A DNA stretch of 33,692 bases from Marinitenerispora sediminis. GTDB lineage: Bacteria; Actinomycetota; Actinomycetes; Streptosporangiales; Streptosporangiaceae. The stretch's first letter is position 1. Every line of letters begins with the position of its first letter. A program made the position numbers and the translations under genes. The notes below the pieces were generated by a model. The model was not told the DNA's origin and made no database searches. It saw only the letters and a list, made by a program, of their open reading frames with translations. The stretch lies in contig NZ_QEIO01000054.1 of the NCBI RefSeq assembly GCF_003336425.1, forward strand, positions 1 through 33,692, in the 5' to 3' direction. Below are positions 8,141 to 16,476 of this stretch, one piece after another.

Positions 8141-9250
8141 TCAGGCCGCGCCGATGGCGTCGAGGGAGGCGCGCAGGTCGGCCAGCGTCGACTCCGGCAG
8201 CGGCGCGGACCCGGTCTCCTCCGAGGCCGCCCGCTGGCCCTCCTCGCTCAGGACGTAGCGCAGGAAACCGGTGACCCGCTCCGCCTCGGCGGCGTCGGCG
8301 TAGCGCAGGCAGGCGACCTCGTAGCTGACCAGCACGACGGGGTAGGTGCCGGGCTCGGTGGTCGCGTAGTCGAGTTCGAGCGCGTGGTCGTGCTCGCTGC
8401 CGCCGGGGCGCTGCGGCGAGGCGGCGACGACGGCCGCGGCCGCCTCCGGGTCCGGTGCGACGAACTCGTCGCCCACGCCCACCCGCACGGTGGACAGCGA
8501 CCCCACGTGCGACGCCTCCACGTAGCCGATGGTGCCGTCGCCCCCCTCCAGGGCCTGGGCCACCCCGCTGTTGCCCTGGGCCGCCTCCACGGCGGGGACC
8601 GGCCACTGGCCGCTCGCCTCGTAGGGCCAGGCGTCCGCGGCCGCGGCGGAGAGGTAGGCGGTGAAGTTCTCGGTGGTGCCCGACTCGTCGGACCTGCTCA
8701 CCGGGGTGATCCGGTCGTGCGGGAGGTCGGTACCGGGGTTGCTCGCGGCGATGGCGGGGTCGTCCCAGAACGTGATCTCGCCGGCGAACACGCGCGCGAT
8801 GGTCTCGGGGGTCATGTTCAGCGAGTCCACCCCCTCCAGGTGGAACACCACGGCGATCGGCACCACGTAGGCCGGGAGGTTGATCGCCTCCGAGCCGTGG
8901 CACCGGGGGGCGGCGTCGGCGGCCTCCTCGGGGTCCAGCGCGGCGTCGGAGCCGGCGAAGGCGACCGCGCCGTCGACGAACTGGCTGCGGCCGCCGCCGG
9001 ACCCGATGGCGTCGTAGTACACCCGGGAGTCCTCGCACGCCGTCTGGTAGCCGGCGATCCACACCTGCATGGCGTTCTCCTGGGCGCTGGAGCCGGACCC
9101 GGAGAGGCTGCCGGGGGGGCACTCCAGGTCGGCCGGCACCGGCAGGCGCTCGTTACCGCGCACGGCGTTGTCGCTGCCGCAGCCCGCGGTCGCGGCCAAC
9201 ACGCCGATGAGTGCGATCGCGGACAGCCCGCGGGAGGTCGACGGCAACAC
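8141..9250 (-). CDS. pstS: PstS-type phosphate-binding lipoprotein
   Basis: A 369-residue periplasmic-type binding protein of the phosphate ABC transporter. The N-terminus is a lipoprotein signal ending at LAATAGC, giving a lipid-modified cysteine at about residue 24. Phosphate-binding signatures are present: SGSGSSAQ, the VAFAGSDAAL segment, FAGEITFWDDPAIAASNPG, and RSDESGTTENFTAYL. Near the C-terminus, YPVVLVSYEVACLRY is typical of actinobacterial PstS. I chose GTG 9248-9250 because it places the signal peptide at the N-terminus; upstream codons are open but not protein-like. No pstC, pstA, pstB or phoU adjoins it, so it would have to serve a transporter encoded elsewhere. A single GTTCACC lies upstream, but no convincing Pho-box repeat. 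Confidence 0.9.
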   Translation of the reverse strand: MLPSTSRGLSAIALIGVLAATAGCGSDNAVRGNERLPVPADLECPPGSLSGSGSSAQENAMQVWIAGYQTACEDSRVYYDAIGSGGGRSQFVDGAVAFAGSDAALDPEEAADAAPRCHGSEAINLPAYVVPIAVVFHLEGVDSLNMTPETIARVFAGEITFWDDPAIAASNPGTDLPHDRITPVSRSDESGTTENFTAYLSAAAADAWPYEASGQWPVPAVEAAQGNSGVAQALEGGDGTIGYVEASHVGSLSTVRVGVGDEFVAPDPEAAAAVVAASPQRPGGSEHDHALELDYATTEPGTYPVVLVSYEVACLRYADAAEAERVTGFLRYVLSEEGQRAASEETGSAPLPESTLADLRASLDAIGAA

Positions 9251-9564
9251 GGTTCTCTCGATTCCCCTTCCGCCCGCCGAGGGGCCGGTGCGGCCGCTCC
9301 CGGTGCTGGGCGCCTCGACGGTGTGGTGAACGTGGGACGACGAGCAATCTAACAACACATGTCCGGTTCGGCCGACTCGGCTCCGCCGCGGGTCGCGCGG
9401 CGGGCGGCCCTGACATGCCGGGGAGTGCGCCCGACCGCGGCCGGAGCGGCCGGCCGGCGCGCGGGCGCGGGAATTGAGGGCAGGTTGGGCTGTCTGTATG
9501 CTGCCGTCCCTAATTGCGATCTTCGTCCGGATCGTCACGTTGTGGGATGGAAGAGGTGTTTCGT
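9251..9564. other. Divergent promoter region between pstS and the MHYT gene
   Basis: This 314-base region separates the two divergent genes. On the rightward side a good sigma-70-type promoter is seen (9474-9502). Leftward, TAGATT at 9346-9351 (minus strand) could be the pstS -10 box but lacks a matching -35. The stretch 9361-9470 is GC-rich with no evident gene. Confidence 0.6.
9474..9502 (+). promoter_or_regulatory. Sigma-70-type promoter of the MHYT gene
   Basis: TTGAGG (9474-9479) and TATGCT (9497-9502) are separated by exactly 17 bases. Each matches the housekeeping consensus at four of six positions. Transcription would start near 9509, leaving a leader of about 55 bases before GTG 9565. 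Confidence 0.6.
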
Positions 9565-10485
9565 GTGGAAGCGGCGGCAGAGATCGACCATTTCAGCTAC
9601 GGGTGGGTGACCCCCGCCCTCGCCTACCTCTCCTCCTTCGTCGGCGCGCTCGTCGCGCTGCTCGCCACCTCCCGAGCCCGCCCCAGCGACGGCGCGCGGC
9701 GCGTCGGCTGGCTGGCCGTCGCCGCGGTCGCCCTCGGGTGCAGCAGCATCTGGTCGATGCACTTCATCGCGATGCTCGGCTTCGACGTGCACGGCACCGC
9801 CATCCGCTACGACGTCGGGCTCACGGTGCTCAGCCTGGTCCTCGCGGTGCTCGTGGTCGGCCTCGGCCTCGCCGTGGTCACAGCGGGGCGCGGCCGGCTC
9901 TGGTCGCTCGCGGTCGCCGGACCCGTCACCGGGCTGGGCGTCGCCGCGATGCACTACACCGGCATGTCCTCGATCCAGATGCACGGCACGGTCCACCACG
10001 ACCGGACCTTCGTGGTGCTCTCCGTGGTGATCGCCGTCGTCGCCGCGACCGCGGCGCTGTGGGCCGCCCTCTACGTGCGCGGCCGCCCGGCCAGTGTCGC
10101 GGCCGCCCTCGTCATGGGGGTCGCCGTCTGCGCGATGCACTACACCGCCATGGCCGGCACCGGGGTGGAGCTCGTGCCCGACGCGCTGCTGCGCAGCCCG
10201 CCGCCCGGCGCGGCGGAGGCCGACTTCGTCCTGCCGCTCCTCCTCGGGGTGGGCCTGCCCACCATCCTGCTCGTCCAGCTCCTGCTCGTCACCGACAACG
10301 AGCGGCAGATCGAGCAGGAGCGCACGACGCGGCGCCGCTTCGACGCCCTGCGCCGCGCCGCGGAGGAGCCCGAGGGCACCGAGCCGCGGGGCGCGGCGGC
10401 ACCGGCCGGGCCGGACATGTTCAGCGCCGCACCAGCAGCGCCACCGGATAGCGGTCCAGCAGGTCCGCCGCGCGGGCGGCGGTGA
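9565..10485 (+). CDS. MHYT-domain integral membrane sensor
   Basis: A 306-residue membrane protein built on the MHYT domain, which is proposed to bind a metal and sense oxygen, CO or NO through conserved Met/His residues facing the outer side. The three repeats are clear: SMHFIAM (imperfect), MHYTGM and MHYTAM, each at the end of a membrane helix. About seven hydrophobic segments fill residues 12-245. The cytosolic tail is short and low in complexity (E/R/A/P-rich) and has no GGDEF, EAL or kinase domain, so any output partner is separate. GTG 9565 is preferred over ATG 9547 because GGAAGAGG lies eight bases before it. The last 65 bases overlap the 3' end of treY on the other strand. Confidence 0.87.
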   Translation: MEAAAEIDHFSYGWVTPALAYLSSFVGALVALLATSRARPSDGARRVGWLAVAAVALGCSSIWSMHFIAMLGFDVHGTAIRYDVGLTVLSLVLAVLVVGLGLAVVTAGRGRLWSLAVAGPVTGLGVAAMHYTGMSSIQMHGTVHHDRTFVVLSVVIAVVAATAALWAALYVRGRPASVAAALVMGVAVCAMHYTAMAGTGVELVPDALLRSPPPGAAEADFVLPLLLGVGLPTILLVQLLLVTDNERQIEQERTTRRRFDALRRAAEEPEGTEPRGAAAPAGPDMFSAAPAAPPDSGPAGPPRGRR

Positions 10486-12829
10486 AGCCGTCAGGGCGGT
10501 CCGGCGCCAGGGCCCGGCCGGTGAGCAGGTCCGTCCAGCCGCCCGGCCCCGACGGCAGCGGCAGCAGGGTGCCGCGCCATCCGCCGGCCGCGGCCAGCCC
10601 GATCGGCAGCCGGGTGGCCACCGCGACCGTGTCCAGCTCGCGTCCGTCGCCCCGGGCGAAGGCCAGCAGGTGGCCGGCCGCCGCCCCCACCGGGGCCAGC
10701 GGGCGGTAGCCGATGAGCGGGCGCTCCCGCCGCAGGCGCAGCGCCTGGCGCACGACGTGCAGCTTCACCGCGCCGGTGGCGTCCAGCGGCGGCAGCCAGC
10801 CGGCCTCCAGCCGCTCCAGCAGCATCTCCCGGTGCGCGTAGTCCACCGGCCGGCGGTTGTCCGGATCCACCAGCGAGAAGTCCCACAGCTCGCTGCCCTG
10901 GTAGACGTCGGGCACGCCCGGCGCGGTGAGCTGCACGAGCTTCTGGCCGAGCGAGTTGCTCCAGCCGGGCCGGCGGATCCGCGCGACGAACGCCGCCACC
11001 TCCTCCGACAGCTCCCGGTCCGAGAGCACCTGCTCCGGCCACGCCCGGACCTCCGCCTCGAACTCCGGATCGGGGTCCACCCACGACGTCCGCAGCTTCG
11101 CCTCGCGGGCGGCCTTCTCCAGGTAGTCGCGCAGCCGCGCCGCGCTGATCGGCCACGCGCCCACGAGCGTCTGCCAGGCCAGCAGGTTCAACGCCGGCTC
11201 GGGCAGCCCGAGCCGCGCCGTCCACCGCCGGACCGCCGCCGCGAAGGCGCCGGGCACCTCGGCGAGCGCCGCCAGCCGGGCCCGCACGTCCTCCGACCGC
11301 TTGGTGTCGTGGGTGGACAGCGTCGTCATCGCGGCCGGCAGGCACGCCTCCCGCTCGGCCGCCCGCGCGTGGAACTCCGCCACCGGCACGCCGAACCGGT
11401 CCGGCGCACCGCCGACCTCGTTCAGTGCCGCGAACCGGGTGCACCGGTAGAAGGCCGTGTCCTCGGTCCCCTTGGCGACCACCATCCCGCTCGTCTGCTG
11501 GATCCGCCGGGCGAGCTCCCCGCGCGGATCGGCGCGGACCGCCGCGTCGATGCCCGCCAGGAGTTCCGCGAGGTCCGGGCGCCGGGCCCGCGCCCGCCGC
11601 ACGGCGCGGGCCCAGGCCGGCTCGCCCTCCGGCAGATAGCAGCGGTAGACGTCGAAGGCGGCGAGCAGGGCGGCGACCGCGTCGCGCGCCGACTCCCGCG
11701 CGGCCCCCGGTAGCAGCGCCGCGATCCGGTCCACCTCGGCCACCAGCACCCGCTCGGCCACCAGCCGCCGGCTCTCCTCCTCGACCGCCGCCACGTCGGT
11801 GCGGACGCCGAGCGAGTCGGCCAGCTCCGTCAGCGGACCGGCCCCGGCGGGGTCGACGAACACGCCGCACACCTCGCGCAGCGCGTCGTAGCCGGTCGTG
11901 CCGGCGACCGGCCACGACGCCGGCAGGGACTCGCCCACGGCCAGGACCTTCTCCAGCACGATCCAGCCGCCGAAGGCGTCCCGCAGCCGGCGCGCGTAGC
12001 CGCCGGGGTCGCTCAGGCCGTCGGGGTGGTCCACCCGCAGGCCGTCGAGCTCCCCGGCCCGCGCCCACCGCAGGATCTCGGCGTGCGCGGCGGCGAACAC
12101 GGCCGGGTCCTCCACCCGCACCGCGGCCAGCTCGGTGATGTCGAAGAAGCGCCGGTAGGCGAGCTCGGCGCCGGCGCGCCGCCACGACACCAGGCGGTAG
12201 TGCTGGCGTTCGTGCACCGCGCGGGGATCGTCCCCCGCCGCGTGGCTGCCCGGCGCGAGCGGGTAGCGGCGGTCGCCGTAGACCAGGCAGCCGTCGGCCA
12301 CCGTCAGCTCCTCCAGCGCGGCGGCGCCGTCGTCGCCCTCGTCGGCGAGGACCGGGAGGCGCAGCGGGCCGCGGCTCCAGTCGATGTCGAAGCAGCAGGC
12401 GTAGCGCGACTCCGGGCCCGAGCGCAGCACGTCCCACCACCACCGGTTGGCCGCGGGGTCGGCCACCGACATGTGGTTCGGCACGATGTCCACCACGATC
12501 CCCATGCCGAGCTCGCGCAGCCGCGAGACCAGCGCCCGGCGCGCCCGGTCGCCGCCCAGGGCGGCGGACACCGCGGTCGGGTCCACCACGTCGTAGCCGT
12601 GGGCGGAGCCCGCGGCCGCCGCCAGCAGCGGCGAGGTGTACACGGCGCCCACCCCGAGCCGGCGGAGGTATCCGGCGAGGTCGGCGGCGTCGGCCAGCGT
12701 GAAGCCGGGCCGCAGCTGGAGGCGGTACGTGGACGTGGGTGGAGGGGCGGCTCCGGGCGTGCGGCCGCCGCCGGGCGCGGTGCCGCGCGCCGCGGTCCGC
12801 GGCTCCGTCACGTGATCCCGGTCGGGCAC
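10421..12829 (-). CDS. treY: Maltooligosyltrehalose synthase (TreY)
   Basis: An 802-residue GH13 enzyme that rearranges the reducing-end alpha-1,4 bond of maltooligosaccharides to alpha-1,1, the first step of the TreY-TreZ trehalose route in the cytosol. It opens with the characteristic STYRLQLRPGFTLADAA. GH13 region I is VVDIVPNHM, region II DGLRVDHPDGLSDP (nucleophile Asp), region III ILEKVL (acid/base Glu) and region IV TSTHDTKRSED. The C-terminal half VYQGSELWDFSLVDPDNRRP is also typical. I chose GTG 12829 because GGAGG lies five bases upstream; GTG 12811 is possible. treZ and treX are not in the window. The nearby glucan uptake and debranching genes may supply substrate. Confidence 0.93.
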   Translation of the reverse strand: MPDRDHVTEPRTAARGTAPGGGRTPGAAPPPTSTYRLQLRPGFTLADAADLAGYLRRLGVGAVYTSPLLAAAAGSAHGYDVVDPTAVSAALGGDRARRALVSRLRELGMGIVVDIVPNHMSVADPAANRWWWDVLRSGPESRYACCFDIDWSRGPLRLPVLADEGDDGAAALEELTVADGCLVYGDRRYPLAPGSHAAGDDPRAVHERQHYRLVSWRRAGAELAYRRFFDITELAAVRVEDPAVFAAAHAEILRWARAGELDGLRVDHPDGLSDPGGYARRLRDAFGGWIVLEKVLAVGESLPASWPVAGTTGYDALREVCGVFVDPAGAGPLTELADSLGVRTDVAAVEEESRRLVAERVLVAEVDRIAALLPGAARESARDAVAALLAAFDVYRCYLPEGEPAWARAVRRARARRPDLAELLAGIDAAVRADPRGELARRIQQTSGMVVAKGTEDTAFYRCTRFAALNEVGGAPDRFGVPVAEFHARAAEREACLPAAMTTLSTHDTKRSEDVRARLAALAEVPGAFAAAVRRWTARLGLPEPALNLLAWQTLVGAWPISAARLRDYLEKAAREAKLRTSWVDPDPEFEAEVRAWPEQVLSDRELSEEVAAFVARIRRPGWSNSLGQKLVQLTAPGVPDVYQGSELWDFSLVDPDNRRPVDYAHREMLLERLEAGWLPPLDATGAVKLHVVRQALRLRRERPLIGYRPLAPVGAAAGHLLAFARGDGRELDTVAVATRLPIGLAAAGGWRGTLLPLPSGPGGWTDLLTGRALAPDRPDGFTAARAADLLDRYPVALLVRR

Positions 12830-13101
12830 GCCCACCTCCACGTCGCGCCGCGGTGTCGTCGAAGGACGGGGAGCGGACCACGGCCGACCCGCACCGCCGC
12901 CGACCCGGACCGCCCGTGCGCGGCGGCCGGTCCGCCGGCCCCCGGTCCGGTGCCCGGTCTCGGGTGCGGCATACCCGCTCGGCGGCCCGGGGAAGCGGCC
13001 TCCGCCAGGCCGTTGCCCGGTGGCGGTGCGACGCACGCCGTATCCGGATCGTTCGGCGGGTAGCCGAAGCGGCGGCCCGACCGGGGGCCGGCGGAGCGGA
13101 G

Positions 13102-13131
13102 CCAGTGGCGGGTGGACCAGTGGCGGGTGGA
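13102..13131. repeat. Two exact tandem copies of a 15-base unit
   Basis: CCAGTGGCGGGTGGA occurs twice head to tail (13102-13116, 13117-13131). It lies outside any gene. It could be replication slippage or a paired regulator site. Confidence 0.8.
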
Positions 13132-13296
13132 GGGGAGGCCGGGCAGGACGCGGGCGGTGGCCGGGCACCGCGGCCCCGCGCCGCGGCGCCGCGGCGGGCG
13201 GCCGACCCCGCGCGGCTCGGCGACGCGGCCGTCGCAGAGCACGGGGGTGCCGCCAGGAGGGTGCCCTGGCCAGCGCACCGATCCCCCGCGACGATC

Positions 13297-13302
13297 TAGG
13301 GT
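13297..13302 (+). promoter_or_regulatory. Possible -10 box of aroQ
   Basis: TAGGGT lies 35 bases upstream of the aroQ start, consistent with a leader of about 28 bases. No clear -35 is seen. Confidence 0.35.
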
Positions 13303-13337
13303 TGGGGCGACGATCCCGGAACGGAAAGGCCGCCCCG

Positions 13338-13820
13338 TTGCCCACGCCCGCCGCACCCGACTCCGCCGCCCGCCGCACCGTGCTGCTGCTGAACGGGCCC
13401 AACCTCAACCTGCTGGGGGAGCGTGACCCGGCGCAGTACGGCACCACCACGCTCGCCGACATCGAGCGGCGGGTGCGCGGACTGGGCGCCGAACTGGGCG
13501 CCGCCGTGCGCTGCGAGCAGAGCAACCACGAGGGGGTGCTCGTCGACCTCGTGCACGAGGCGCGCGGCTACGACGGCATCGTGCTCAACCCGGGCGCGTT
13601 CGCGCACTACAGCATCGCGCTGCGCGACGCGATCGACGCGGTGGACACGCCCTGCGTCGAGGTGCACATCTCCAACGTGTACGCGAGGGAGGAGTTCCGG
13701 CACACCTCCGTGACCGCGCCGGTCGCCGCCGGCTACGTCGCGGGCTGCGGGGTGTTCGGCTACGAGCTGGCGCTGCGTGCGGTGCTGCACCGCGCCGCCG
13801 AGGCCGAAGCCCGCCGCTAG
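13338..13820 (+). CDS. aroQ: Type II 3-dehydroquinate dehydratase
   Basis: A 160-residue enzyme of the shikimate pathway that dehydrates 3-dehydroquinate to 3-dehydroshikimate, forming a dodecamer in the cytosol. The signature LLNGPNLNLLGERDPAQYG holds the catalytic Arg and Tyr. The substrate-binding NPGAFAHYSIALRDAI and the catalytic-His region VEVHISNVYAREEFRHTS are complete. TTG 13338 was chosen because GGAAAGG precedes it by eight bases; the GTG at 13380 would remove only a variable extension. The type II enzyme can be biosynthetic or catabolic. No other shikimate gene is near, so the role is not settled by context. Confidence 0.94.
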   Translation: MPTPAAPDSAARRTVLLLNGPNLNLLGERDPAQYGTTTLADIERRVRGLGAELGAAVRCEQSNHEGVLVDLVHEARGYDGIVLNPGAFAHYSIALRDAIDAVDTPCVEVHISNVYAREEFRHTSVTAPVAAGYVAGCGVFGYELALRAVLHRAAEAEARR

Positions 13821-13906
13821 CCGCGCGGCCGGTGCCTTGTGCGGGCTGCCGCCCGAAGCGCCGCGGAGCTGCCGCCGCCCAACCGCCGCGGAGCTCCCGC
13901 CGAGCG

Positions 13907-13961
13907 CGGCCCCCGGCGTCCCTTCGGCCGGCCCGGCGGGCCGAAGGGACGCCGGGGGCCG
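13907..13961. terminator. Bidirectional terminator-like hairpin, 23-bp perfect stem
   Basis: Arms 13907-13929 and 13939-13961 are exact reverse complements around a 9-base loop. The hairpin lies between the convergent aroQ and oxidoreductase genes. No T-tract flanks it, as is common in high-GC actinomycetes. Confidence 0.8.
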
Positions 13962-13974
13962 GCCGGTGCCGGGT

Positions 13975-14367
13975 TCACTGCCAGGTGGTGTGCTCCGGCC
14001 GGACGTAGACGACCACGCGGTGCGTGTCCGGCCCGTCCCACGGGTAGACGTCCTGGCCGAGGTACTTGCTGGCCAGGCTGTTGATGAAGCTCCGGTCGGT
14101 GTCGTCCTCGATCCGCTCCACGGTGCCGCGGATCTCCAGGTACTGGTGCGGCTCGTCCGGGTCGTGCGCGGACAGCGCGATGCGCGGGTCCCGCCGCACG
14201 TTGCGGTACTTCTGCCGGTCGGTCGTCTGGCTGAACTTGACGAACTCGCCGTCCCAGTCGACCCACACGGGGTTGGACTGCGGTTCGCCCCGCGGCCCCA
14301 GCGTGGCCACGTGCGCGAACGCGCGCTTGCCCAGGATGTCCGCACGCTGCTCCGGAAGGATCGGCAT
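13975..14367 (-). CDS. PPOX-class (F420- or FMN-dependent) oxidoreductase
   Basis: A 130-residue split beta-barrel flavoprotein of the pyridoxamine 5'-phosphate oxidase-like superfamily. Typical elements are FAHVATLGPRGEPQSNPVWV at the N-terminus, the DRQKYRNVRRDPRIALS cofactor-binding block, and YLEIRGTVERIEDD. The length matches the short actinobacterial F420-dependent reductase subgroup. Whether it uses F420 or FMN cannot be decided by eye. ATG 14367 has AGAGGAG seven bases upstream; the longer frame to 14460 has no similarity. The gene stands alone, convergent with aroQ and separated from it by a strong hairpin. Confidence 0.85.
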   Translation of the reverse strand: MPILPEQRADILGKRAFAHVATLGPRGEPQSNPVWVDWDGEFVKFSQTTDRQKYRNVRRDPRIALSAHDPDEPHQYLEIRGTVERIEDDTDRSFINSLASKYLGQDVYPWDGPDTHRVVVYVRPEHTTWQ

Positions 14368-14476
14368 GCCCGGCTCCTCTCTGCTCGGGTGCTCGGTGCG
14401 GGGCGGCGGGCGAGCCGCCCCGCACCGTCCCGGCTTCCCCGACCGCCGCCGCCCACACATCCGCGGGCCGGTGGCG

Positions 14477-15358
14477 TCAGGACTTGCCGCCCGAGTTCAT
14501 CTGCGAGGCGATGAAGTGCCGCTGGAAGAGCAGGTACACGATGAGGACCGGGATGGTGGACAGCGTGGCCAGCGCGAGCTTGAGCGGGAACTGCTGCGCG
14601 CCGCCGAGGGGGCCCGCCGCCAGCCGGGCCAGGCCCAGGTTGAGCGTCTCGTAGGCCGGATCCGACGTCGCCACCAGGAAGTGCGTGAACTCGTTCCACG
14701 ACCCCTGGAAGGACAGGATCGCCACCGTGATCAGCGCGGGCCGCACCAGCGGCAGCACCACGCGCCAGTAGGTGGTGAAGACGCCGGCGCCGTCCATCCG
14801 GGCCGCCTCCTCCAGCTCGCGCGGCACCTGCTCGAACGCGGTCTTCAGCAGCATGATGCCCACCGCGTCGCACAGCAGCGGCAGGATCATGCCGGCGTAG
14901 CTGTCGAAGATGCCGAGCTGCTTGAGCACCAGGAACTTCGGGATGAGCAGCACCACCCCGGGCACCGCCAGCACGGCCAGCACCAGGGCGTTGACCGCCG
15001 AGCGGCCCGCGAAGCGCAGCCGCGCCAGCGCGTAGCCGATGAGGCTGTCCACCAGCAGCCGGCCCACGGTGACCGACACGGTGACGAACAGCGAGTTGCC
15101 CAGCCAGCGGCCGATCGGCATGTCCAGCGCCGTGTCCAGACCGAACGCCCGGCGCCAGGCGTGCGCCGAGAACGGGTCGGGCAGCAGGGCCAGCGGGTTG
15201 GCCGCGGCGTCGGCGTCGGTCTTGACCGAGTTGGCGAGCTGCACGATGAAGGGGCCCAGGTACAGCACCGTCCCCACCGCGAGTACCGCGTAGCCCGCCA
15301 CCCAGATCGCCGCCCGGCCGCGCACCAGCGGGCGCGCGGCCCGCGTCGCTTGCGCCAT
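14477..15358 (-). CDS. Sugar ABC transporter permease, MalG type
   Basis: A 293-residue inner-membrane permease of the CUT1 carbohydrate ABC importers. About six membrane helices are visible. The ATPase-contact EAA loop is ELEEAARMDGAGVFTTYWRV followed by LPLVRP. The C-terminal QRHFIASQMNSGGKS is typical of MalG-like subunits. Its ATG shares one base with the stop of the upstream permease (TGATG), so the two are coupled. It is the last gene of the unit lacI > binding protein > permease > permease. No ATP-binding subunit is present, so a shared MsiK-type ATPase encoded elsewhere is likely. Substrate inferred as an alpha-glucoside or oligosaccharide from the flanking glycosidase. Confidence 0.9.
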   Translation of the reverse strand: MAQATRAARPLVRGRAAIWVAGYAVLAVGTVLYLGPFIVQLANSVKTDADAAANPLALLPDPFSAHAWRRAFGLDTALDMPIGRWLGNSLFVTVSVTVGRLLVDSLIGYALARLRFAGRSAVNALVLAVLAVPGVVLLIPKFLVLKQLGIFDSYAGMILPLLCDAVGIMLLKTAFEQVPRELEEAARMDGAGVFTTYWRVVLPLVRPALITVAILSFQGSWNEFTHFLVATSDPAYETLNLGLARLAAGPLGGAQQFPLKLALATLSTIPVLIVYLLFQRHFIASQMNSGGKS

Positions 15359-16464
15359 CAGTCCCTCTCCCTGCCGATCCAGCGCTGGACCACCGTCAGC
15401 ACCACGATGATCGCGAAGAGCACGAACGCCATCGCCGCGCCCGCACCGAACTGCCCGTCGCCGAAACTGCGCGCGTAGGACAGGTAGGCGGGGGTGAGCG
15501 TGGTCTTGGCCGGCGACCCCTGCGACATGATGTACACCTGGTCGAACACCTGCCAGCTCGCGATGAGCGCCAGCGTCATCACCAGCGTCACGCTGCGCCG
15601 CATCAGCGGCAGTGTGACGTAGCGGAAGCGCTGCCAGGCCGACGCGCCGTCGATCATGGCCGCCTCGTACACCGAGGCCGGGATGTTCTGCAGCCCGGCC
15701 AGGAAGAACAGCATGAACGTGCCCGAGGACGCCCAGGTGGTCAGCGCGATGATCGCGCACATCGCCACCGACGGCCCGGACAGCCACTCCCACAGCGGCA
15801 GGCCGCCCAGGGTGCCGCCCGCCCACTCCGGCGTGCGGCCCGGCTCGGTCAGCCCGAGTGCGGCCATCAGGATGTGCAGCACGCCGCGCGAGTCGGTGAA
15901 CCAGTTCGGGCCGTCCACCCCGGCCAGCGCCAGCAGGCCGTTGACCGCGCCCGATCCCTGGAACAGGAACAGGAAGACGATGCTGACGGCCACCGAGCTG
16001 GTGATGGACGGGAAGTAGAAGACGGTGCGGAAGAACCCCCGCCCCTTCAGGATCCGCTGGTTGACCACGAGCGCCAGGGCGAACGCCAGAGCCGTCACCG
16101 CCGGCACGTTCAGCGCGACGAAGTACACCGTGTTGCGCACGCTGACCATGAAGTCGCGGTGCAGCAGCGTGTCCTCGGCGAGCAGCCGCCGGTAGTTGTC
16201 GGCGCCGACGAACTCCTGGTCGCCGTCGAACGGGTTGGACTGGCCGTTCCAGTCCAGGAAGCTGACCCACAGCGCCATGAGCACCGGAGCCACCAGGAAC
16301 AGCAGCAGGGCGAGCAGCGCCGGGGCGGACAGCAGCCATCCGGCGCGGGTCTCCTCCGCCCCCGTCGGCCGGCGCCGGCGCGGCGGGCGGAGCCGGCCGG
16401 ACCGGGCCGGCCGTGGGGAGGGGGCCCCGCCGCCCGCGGGCGGGGCCGTGCGAGTCTCGGTCAT
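15358..16464 (-). CDS. Sugar ABC transporter permease, MalF type
   Basis: A 368-residue permease partner of the MalG-like subunit. A proline/arginine-rich cytosolic N-terminus (residues 1-42) precedes the first helix. The EAA loop is VYEAAMIDGASAWQRFRYVT. A stretch of some 60 residues between the third and fourth helices (around GPNWFTDSRG to PLWEWLSG) is longer than in classical MalF-like proteins of this size and would lie outside the membrane. Start ATG 16464 lies 12 bases past the stop of the binding-protein gene. It forms the transmembrane channel together with the next gene. Confidence 0.9.
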   Translation of the reverse strand: MTETRTAPPAGGGAPSPRPARSGRLRPPRRRRPTGAEETRAGWLLSAPALLALLLFLVAPVLMALWVSFLDWNGQSNPFDGDQEFVGADNYRRLLAEDTLLHRDFMVSVRNTVYFVALNVPAVTALAFALALVVNQRILKGRGFFRTVFYFPSITSSVAVSIVFLFLFQGSGAVNGLLALAGVDGPNWFTDSRGVLHILMAALGLTEPGRTPEWAGGTLGGLPLWEWLSGPSVAMCAIIALTTWASSGTFMLFFLAGLQNIPASVYEAAMIDGASAWQRFRYVTLPLMRRSVTLVMTLALIASWQVFDQVYIMSQGSPAKTTLTPAYLSYARSFGDGQFGAGAAMAFVLFAIIVVLTVVQRWIGRERD

Positions 16465-16476
16465 CGGAAGCGGCCC

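Larger units (their letters stand above)
12830..13337. other. Divergent non-coding region between treY and aroQ
   Basis: About 500 bases of extremely GC-rich sequence. Open frames cross it on several strands, as expected at this composition, but none looks like a protein. It contains a short tandem repeat (13102-13131) and a possible -10 box for aroQ. I see no RNA gene. Confidence 0.55.

Noticed and set aside
9325-9331. Pho box upstream of pstS
   Set aside because: A single GTTCACC unit without the required direct repeats, and downstream of the likely -10 box.
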